DNA of 18,592 nucleotides from CAYXOX01 sp964466745. Its GTDB lineage: Bacteria > Pseudomonadota > Alphaproteobacteria > Rhodobacterales > Rhodobacteraceae. Position numbers and translations under genes: made by a program. Shown piece by piece: positions 14,183 through 18,592 of this stretch. The stretch lies in NCBI GenBank assembly GCA_964466745.1, contig CAYXOX010000052.1, forward strand, positions 1 through 18,592, in the 5' to 3' direction. The notes under the pieces were generated by a model, which had not been told where the DNA came from, searched no databases, and saw only the letters and a program-made list of their open reading frames with translations. Each line of letters begins with the position of its first letter. Position 1 is the stretch's first letter.

Positions 14183-14198
14183 CTAACCGGGTGGTAAC
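14183..14198 (+). promoter_or_regulatory. Candidate CtrA-type site upstream of flhA
   Basis: CTAA-N7-GTAAC lies 85 bp before the flhA ATG. It matches 7 of 9 specified bases of TTAA-N7-TTAAC with the correct spacing. It is the only such element I noticed in the flhA upstream gap and would serve the whole flhA-fliR-flhB unit. The call rests on pattern alone. Confidence 0.35.
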
Positions 14199-14282
14199 GC
14201 CCCGCGGTGCACCGTGCCGGCGCCGCCTTCAGAAGATCGCGAGAGACACGGTGAAGCACACCCAAGCCCGTTGCGTGGCAAG

Positions 14283-16367
14283 ATGACGGCATCGCCGCTC
14301 AAGGCCGCAGCGCTGTTCCAGCCCACGGTGCTTCTGGCCGTGGCCCTGATGGCCGTGCTCACCATGATGATCCTGCCGATGCCGGCATGGGTGCTCGATA
14401 TCGGGCTGGCGGCCTCCTTCGCGCTGGCCATCCTGATCTTCACGGTCACGCTTTTCATCGAGCGGCCGCTCGATTTCTCCTCCTTCCCCACGATCCTGCT
14501 GGCCGCACTGGTGTTGCGGCTTTCGCTCAACGTCTCGTCCACCAAGCTGATCATCGGCGAGGGCCACACCGGAACCGGCGCGGCCGGCGACGTAATCGAG
14601 GGGTTCGCCAGCTTCGTGATGGGCGGCAACCTCTTCCTCGGCCTCGTGGTGTTCGGCGTGCTGCTGATCGTGAACTTCCTCGTCATCACCCGCGGCGCGG
14701 CGCGGATGGCCGAGGTGGGCGCGCGATTCGCGCTCGACGCGATGCCCGGCAAGCAGCTCGCCATCGACGCCGACATGGCCGCCGGCGCCATCGACCATGC
14801 CGAGGCCCGCGAGCGGAGGGAGCGCGAACAGGCCGAGACGACCTTCTTCGGCTCGCTCGACGGCGCCTCGAAATTCGTGAAGGGCGATGCCGTGGCCGGG
14901 CTCCTCATCACCCTGCTCAACCTCGTGATGGGCCTGATCATGGGTATCGCCGTGCACGGCATGCCGCTGGGCCGCGCCTTCGAGACCTACGCGATCCTCA
15001 CCGTGGGCGACGGCCTCGTCTCCCAGATACCCGCGGTGATCATCTCCGTCGCGTCCGGCCTGCTGCTCGCGCGCGGCGGCGCCACCGGTGCGACCGATCT
15101 CGCCCTCGTCGCCCAGCTCGGGCGGTATCCCGCGGCGCTGGGCACGGTGGCGGTGCTGCTCGCGCTCTTCGCGCTCGTGCCGGGCCTGCCCTTCGTGCCC
15201 TTCGTGGCAGGGAGCGCCGTGCTGGCCGGCTGCGCGGTGGCGGGTGCGCGCGCCAGGGCACGCAGGGCGGCCGCGGGCAAGGCGGCCGAGGCCACCATCG
15301 AGCCGCCCGCCCGGGAGCGGCTCGGCGATCTGCTCGACCTCGACGAGATCCACGTGGAATTCGCCGCCGATCTCGTGGATATGGTGCTCGACCCGGCCAC
15401 CGGGCTGGACGCGCGCATCGCCAACATGCGCAACCACGTGGCCACCGCCTTCGGGCTGATCCTTCCCGAGATCCGCCTGACGGACAACGCCGCCCTCCCC
15501 GCCGGTGGCTACGCGATCCGCGTGCACGGGGTGGAGCAGGCGCGCGACACGTTGCGGCCCGGCCGCGCGCTGGCGCTGCTGCCCGCCGAGCCGGCAGAGG
15601 CGCCGGTGGGCGAGGATGTGCAGGAGCCCGTCTACCGCGCGCCGGCGCGCTGGATCGATCCCGGCGCAGGCGAGGAGGCCGCGCTCTCCGGGCTCACCGT
15701 CGTCACCCCGGCCGAGGTGCTGGCCACCCACCTTCTCGAGGTCCTCAAGCGCAGTTTCCCCAAGCTGCTCAACCTGCGCGCGCTCCAACGCCTGCTCGAC
15801 GAGATGGTCGATCTCAGCGATGCCCGGCGCGCGGAGGCCAATCGCAAGCTCCTGGCCGAACTCGTGCCCGACAAGGTGCCGCTCGACCTGCTGCTGAACG
15901 TGCTGCGGCTGCTGCTGGAAGAGCGGGTCTCGATCCGCAACCTGCCGCTGATCCTCGAGGCCGTTGCCGAGGCGCGCAGCGCGGGCTACGCGCCCGAGCG
16001 GATCGCCGAGCACGTGCGCCAGCGGCTGGGCTTCCAGATCACCGCCGAGCTGCGGCGGCCGGACGGCACGATCCCCCTCGTGCAGCTGGCGCCGGAATGG
16101 GAGGCCGATTTCAGCGCCAACCAGTCCGAGGCGACCGGCGAGATCGCCCTGCCGCCCGCGCGCTTCAACCGCCTCTCCGAGGCGCTGGCGGAAGCGCTGG
16201 AGGCGGCCGCTGCGCAGGCGCCGCAGGTGGCGATCGTCACCTCTTCGCGCCGGCGGCGCTTCCTGCGCACCGTCATGGCCGCCCGCGGCCTGCCCCAGCC
16301 CGTGATCTCCTTCGAGGAGATCGGAATCGAGGCGCGGCCGGCGCTTGTCGGGACCGTTCCGGCATGA
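14283..16367 (+). CDS. flhA: Flagellar type III export gate protein FlhA
   Basis: This is a 694-residue FlhA, normal for the family. The N-terminal half has about eight membrane segments (from 15-35 to about 285-305). The FHIPEP signature RMAEVGARFALDAMPGKQLA is at 141-160, continuing IDAD. The C-terminal cytoplasmic domain (about 330-694) includes VVTPAEVLATHLLEVLKRSF and ends in FEEIGIEARPALVGTVPA. FlhA forms the nonameric ring that docks chaperone-substrate complexes and couples export to the proton gradient. ATG at 14283 has a weak ribosome binding site. The frame is open to a GTG at 14214, but the shorter form gives the typical N-terminus ahead of the first membrane segment. The fliR start overlaps its stop. 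Confidence 0.98.
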   Translation: MTASPLKAAALFQPTVLLAVALMAVLTMMILPMPAWVLDIGLAASFALAILIFTVTLFIERPLDFSSFPTILLAALVLRLSLNVSSTKLIIGEGHTGTGAAGDVIEGFASFVMGGNLFLGLVVFGVLLIVNFLVITRGAARMAEVGARFALDAMPGKQLAIDADMAAGAIDHAEARERREREQAETTFFGSLDGASKFVKGDAVAGLLITLLNLVMGLIMGIAVHGMPLGRAFETYAILTVGDGLVSQIPAVIISVASGLLLARGGATGATDLALVAQLGRYPAALGTVAVLLALFALVPGLPFVPFVAGSAVLAGCAVAGARARARRAAAGKAAEATIEPPARERLGDLLDLDEIHVEFAADLVDMVLDPATGLDARIANMRNHVATAFGLILPEIRLTDNAALPAGGYAIRVHGVEQARDTLRPGRALALLPAEPAEAPVGEDVQEPVYRAPARWIDPGAGEEAALSGLTVVTPAEVLATHLLEVLKRSFPKLLNLRALQRLLDEMVDLSDARRAEANRKLLAELVPDKVPLDLLLNVLRLLLEERVSIRNLPLILEAVAEARSAGYAPERIAEHVRQRLGFQITAELRRPDGTIPLVQLAPEWEADFSANQSEATGEIALPPARFNRLSEALAEALEAAAAQAPQVAIVTSSRRRRFLRTVMAARGLPQPVISFEEIGIEARPALVGTVPA

Positions 16368-17137
16368 TGGAGGCGGCCGCCGAGCTGCTCGGGCTTGCCG
16401 GCCCCACGCTGTGGCTGGCGGCCGCCGTGTTCCTGCGCGTCGGCGCGATGATGGCGCTCCTGCCTGCCTTCGGCGAGCAGAGCGTGCCGGTTCGGGTGCG
16501 GCTGGCCCTCGCACTTGCATTCACCGCCATCGTCACGCCTGCCGTCGCCCCGCTGATGCCTCGCGAGCCTCCGGGCTGGCAGGGCGCTCCGCTCTGGATG
16601 CTCACCGAAACCGTCTCGGGCCTGGCGCTGGGCCTCGCGCTTCGGCTCTTCGTCGTCGCCCTGCAGACGGCCGGGGCCATCGCCGCGCACGCCACCTCCC
16701 TGTCGCAGCTTCTCGGCCCCGCGTCGCTCGAGCCGCTGCCGGCCATGGGCCAGCTCATGGTGGTGGGCGGGCTGGCGCTGGCCGCGCTCGCCGGGCTTCA
16801 CGTGAAACTCGTCGAGCTCATGGTCCTTTCCTACCGGATCCTGCCGCCCGGGGGCGTGCCGCCGCCCGGCGACATCGCCGAATGGGGCGTGGCCCAGGTG
16901 GCGCGGGCCTTCGCCCTGGCCTTCAGCCTCGCCGCGCCCTTCGTGGTGGCCTCGTTCCTCTACAATCTCGCGCTCGGCGCCATCAACCGGGCGATGCCGC
17001 AGCTGATGGTGGCCTTCGTCGGCGCGCCGGTGATCACGGCCGGGGGGCTCGTGTTGCTGGCACTGGCGCTGCCAGCGCTGCTCGGGGTCTGGCTCGCCGC
17101 GTTCGACGAGTTCCTCGCCCGGCCCATGGCGCCATGA
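16364..17137 (+). CDS. fliR: Flagellar export apparatus protein FliR
   Basis: This is a 257-residue, very hydrophobic FliR with about six membrane segments (for example 15-35, 45-65, 78-110, 125-150, 178-205, 212-245). Family elements include FLRVGAMMALLPAFGEQSVP near 23-42 and FNLALGAINRAMPQ-like text at about 199-212 (here LYNLALGAINRAMPQLMV). FliR forms the export gate core with FliP and FliQ, neither of which is in this window. Two adjacent ATG codons (16364 and 16367) could start it. The first overlaps the flhA stop (ATGA). The flhB start likewise overlaps its stop. Confidence 0.97.
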   Translation: MMEAAAELLGLAGPTLWLAAAVFLRVGAMMALLPAFGEQSVPVRVRLALALAFTAIVTPAVAPLMPREPPGWQGAPLWMLTETVSGLALGLALRLFVVALQTAGAIAAHATSLSQLLGPASLEPLPAMGQLMVVGGLALAALAGLHVKLVELMVLSYRILPPGGVPPPGDIAEWGVAQVARAFALAFSLAAPFVVASFLYNLALGAINRAMPQLMVAFVGAPVITAGGLVLLALALPALLGVWLAAFDEFLARPMAP

Positions 17138-18222
17138 GCCAGCCCGGCGAGGAGGCCGCAGAGAAGAGCCACGAACCCACGCCGAAGCGCCTCGAGGAGG
17201 CGCGCAAGCGCGGCGAGCTGGCCCGCCCGGCCGAGATCCTCACCGCCGCGGCCTACGGCGGGCTGCTGCTGGCGGCAGCGCTCTTCGGAGCCGCCTCCAT
17301 GGATGGGATGGGCACCGCGATGGCCGCGCTGCTGGAGCGGGCGCACAGGCTGGCCGCGCCGGGCGAGGGCCTCGGGGCGGCGCTTTCCGGCGGGTTTGGC
17401 GCGGCCATCGCGGCATGGCTGGCGCCGTGGCTGCTGTTGCCGCTTGCCGCCGTGATCCTCGCGTCTCTGGGCACGCGAAGCCTCGTCTTCGCGCCGGCGA
17501 GGATCGCCCCCAAGCTCTCGCGAATTTCGCCACTGGACAACGCGAAGCAGCGGTTCGGTGCGGACGGGTTGTTCGAGTTTCTCAAGAGCGCAACGAAGCT
17601 CGCCGCCTTCGGGCTGGTGCTCGGGCTGTTCCTCGCGGCCCGCCTGCCGGAGATCCTCGCGACGCTGCACCTCGATCCGGGCGCCGCGATGGGCGCGCTG
17701 GCGCGGCTGGCGCTGGCGTTTCTCGTGCTGGTGGCCGCCGTCAGCCTCGCCATCGGCGCCGTGGATTTCCTTTGGCAGGTCCGCTCGCACCACGAGCGCC
17801 AGAAGATGACCCGCCGCGAGCTCGAAGACGAGATCAAGGGCTCTGAGGGAGACCCCGTCATGCGCCAGGCGCGGCGCACCCGCGGGCGCGAGCTGGCCAT
17901 GGCGCAGATGGCGCCACGGGTGCGAACGGCCGACGTGGTGATCACCAACCCCACGCATTATGCGGTCGCGCTGGCCTGGAGCCGCGAGCCGGGAAGCGCA
18001 CCGGTCTGCGTCGCCAAGGGCACCGATCTCGCGGCGGCACGGATCCGGACGATCGCGATGGAGGCCGGGGTGCCGCTCCATGCCGATCCGCCGGTGGCGC
18101 GCGCGCTCCACGCGAGCGTACCGGTCGACGCGGAGATCCTGCCCGAGCACTATGCCGCGGTGGCCGCCGCGATCCGCTACGCGGAGGGCGTTCGGCTCCG
18201 CGCAAGCCGGCGCCGCCGGTGA
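17134..18222 (+). CDS. flhB: Flagellar export switch protein FlhB
   Basis: This is a 362-residue FlhB of normal length. The N-terminal cytoplasmic stretch EKSHEPTPKRLEEARKRGEL (10-29) is the family hallmark. Four membrane segments follow (about 36-55, 90-112, 153-170, 187-212). A basic linker with RQKMTRRELEDEIKGSEGDP (222-241) leads to the autocleavage site NPTH at 272-275. Cleavage between Asn and Pro is needed for the FliK-triggered change from hook-type to filament-type export. All key residues are intact. The C-terminal tail ends in a run of arginines. It starts within the fliR stop and its own stop overlaps the next gene's GTG. Confidence 0.98.
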   Translation: MSQPGEEAAEKSHEPTPKRLEEARKRGELARPAEILTAAAYGGLLLAAALFGAASMDGMGTAMAALLERAHRLAAPGEGLGAALSGGFGAAIAAWLAPWLLLPLAAVILASLGTRSLVFAPARIAPKLSRISPLDNAKQRFGADGLFEFLKSATKLAAFGLVLGLFLAARLPEILATLHLDPGAAMGALARLALAFLVLVAAVSLAIGAVDFLWQVRSHHERQKMTRRELEDEIKGSEGDPVMRQARRTRGRELAMAQMAPRVRTADVVITNPTHYAVALAWSREPGSAPVCVAKGTDLAAARIRTIAMEAGVPLHADPPVARALHASVPVDAEILPEHYAAVAAAIRYAEGVRLRASRRRR

Positions 18223-18569
18223 CGCGGGCCGCCGGTCCGGGCCTGCTGCGCCTTGCGCGGCTGGCCGAGCTTGCCGCGATCTCCGAGCGCCACGCCCTCG
18301 CGGCGCAGGAAACCCACCTTCAGCGCCTCGAGGAGGAGCTTTCGGCCCTGCACCGTGCCGGACAAGGCCAGCCTCCGCCCTCCAGCGCAGCGGGGGAGCG
18401 CAGCCGCGCGCTTTGGCACGAGGGGCGGCGCGAGGCCGCGCGCAAGCTGGACGCAGCGCGGCTCGCCGCGGCGGCGCGCCGCGAATCGGCGCGGCAGCGC
18501 TGCGCGGAGGCGACCGCACGCGCCGCCGTGCTCGCCCAGCTTGCGCGCGGCAGGCGCCGGCTGCCGTGA
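18219..18569 (+). CDS. Small charged coiled-coil protein, FliJ-like (putative)
   Basis: This 116-residue protein starts with GTG at 18219, overlapping the flhB stop by GTGA, so it is translated with the export-gate genes. It is rich in Ala, Arg, Glu and Leu, with two predicted long helices (about 8-47, including ETHLQRLEEELSALHRA, and 60-110, including ARKLDAARLAAAARRESARQ) broken by a Pro/Ser-rich stretch near 50-57. This looks like a FliJ-type antiparallel coiled coil. FliJ is a general chaperone and stalk of the export ATPase FliI. Sequence identity in this family is low and I see no specific signature, so the name rests on shape and position. It could be an unrelated Rhodobacterales flagellar accessory protein. 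Confidence 0.6.
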   Translation: MTRAAGPGLLRLARLAELAAISERHALAAQETHLQRLEEELSALHRAGQGQPPPSSAAGERSRALWHEGRREAARKLDAARLAAAARRESARQRCAEATARAAVLAQLARGRRRLP

Positions 18570-18592
18570 GCGGCGCCGTGCGCGCAGGCCGC

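Noticed and set aside
14214..14282. Upstream GTG start for flhA
   Set aside because: The 23-residue extension is polar, unlike FlhA N-termini; ATG 14283 gives the normal length.
14229..16520. A 763-codon minus-strand open frame opposite flhA
   Set aside because: It is His/Arg/Gly-rich, antisense to a clear flhA, and typical of GC-rich complementary frames.

Overview
The window is a high-GC alphaproteobacterial chromosome segment. It is most likely from the Rhodobacterales (Rhodobacteraceae/Paracoccaceae group). The basis is the DnaA sequence, the ech-mutM-ubiE-ubiB block, and a flagellin neighbourhood carrying flaF, flbT and a DUF1217 gene. All genes look native in GC and codon use. I see no IS elements, tRNA/rRNA genes, prophage genes or CRISPR array.

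Layout. (1) 1-3461, minus strand: the 5' part of dnaA (249 codons, running off the left edge), then a 611-bp untranslated interval, rpsT, an enoyl-CoA hydratase/isomerase-family gene, and mutM, which has a TTG start. (2) 3550-5842, plus strand: ubiE and ubiB, which act in ubiquinone synthesis. Their promoter probably overlaps the mutM promoter in an 88-bp divergent gap. (3) 6100-9509, minus strand: flgD (hook scaffold) and fliK (hook-length ruler), separated by an unexplained 539-bp spacer. (4) 9626-10265, plus strand: a rod-binding FlgJ-like protein without a muramidase domain and a small FlgN-like putative chaperone. (5) 10834-14034, plus strand: flagellin fliC, flaF, flbT and a DUF1217 gene, preceded by a long structured leader. 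(6) 14283-18569, plus strand: flhA, fliR, flhB and a small FliJ-like gene, all joined by 4-bp start/stop overlaps.

How it works together. FlhA, FlhB and FliR are membrane parts of the flagellar type III export gate. FliK measures the hook and triggers the FlhB substrate switch at its NPTH autocleavage site. FlgD caps the growing hook. The FlgJ-like protein helps rod assembly, and FlgN-like and FliJ-like proteins are likely export chaperone/escort factors. FliC is the filament, and FlaF and FlbT tune flagellin secretion and synthesis, as known for Caulobacter and relatives.

I do not see a previously undescribed system here. The points worth a second look are mostly regulatory. They are a repeat- and GANTC-rich dnaA upstream region, hairpins flanking the flagellin gene, two CtrA-like site pairs at flagellar promoters, the fliK-flgD spacer with an open frame running into flgD, and a flagellar cluster placed directly after ubiB, where coaBC/dut usually lie in alphaproteobacteria.
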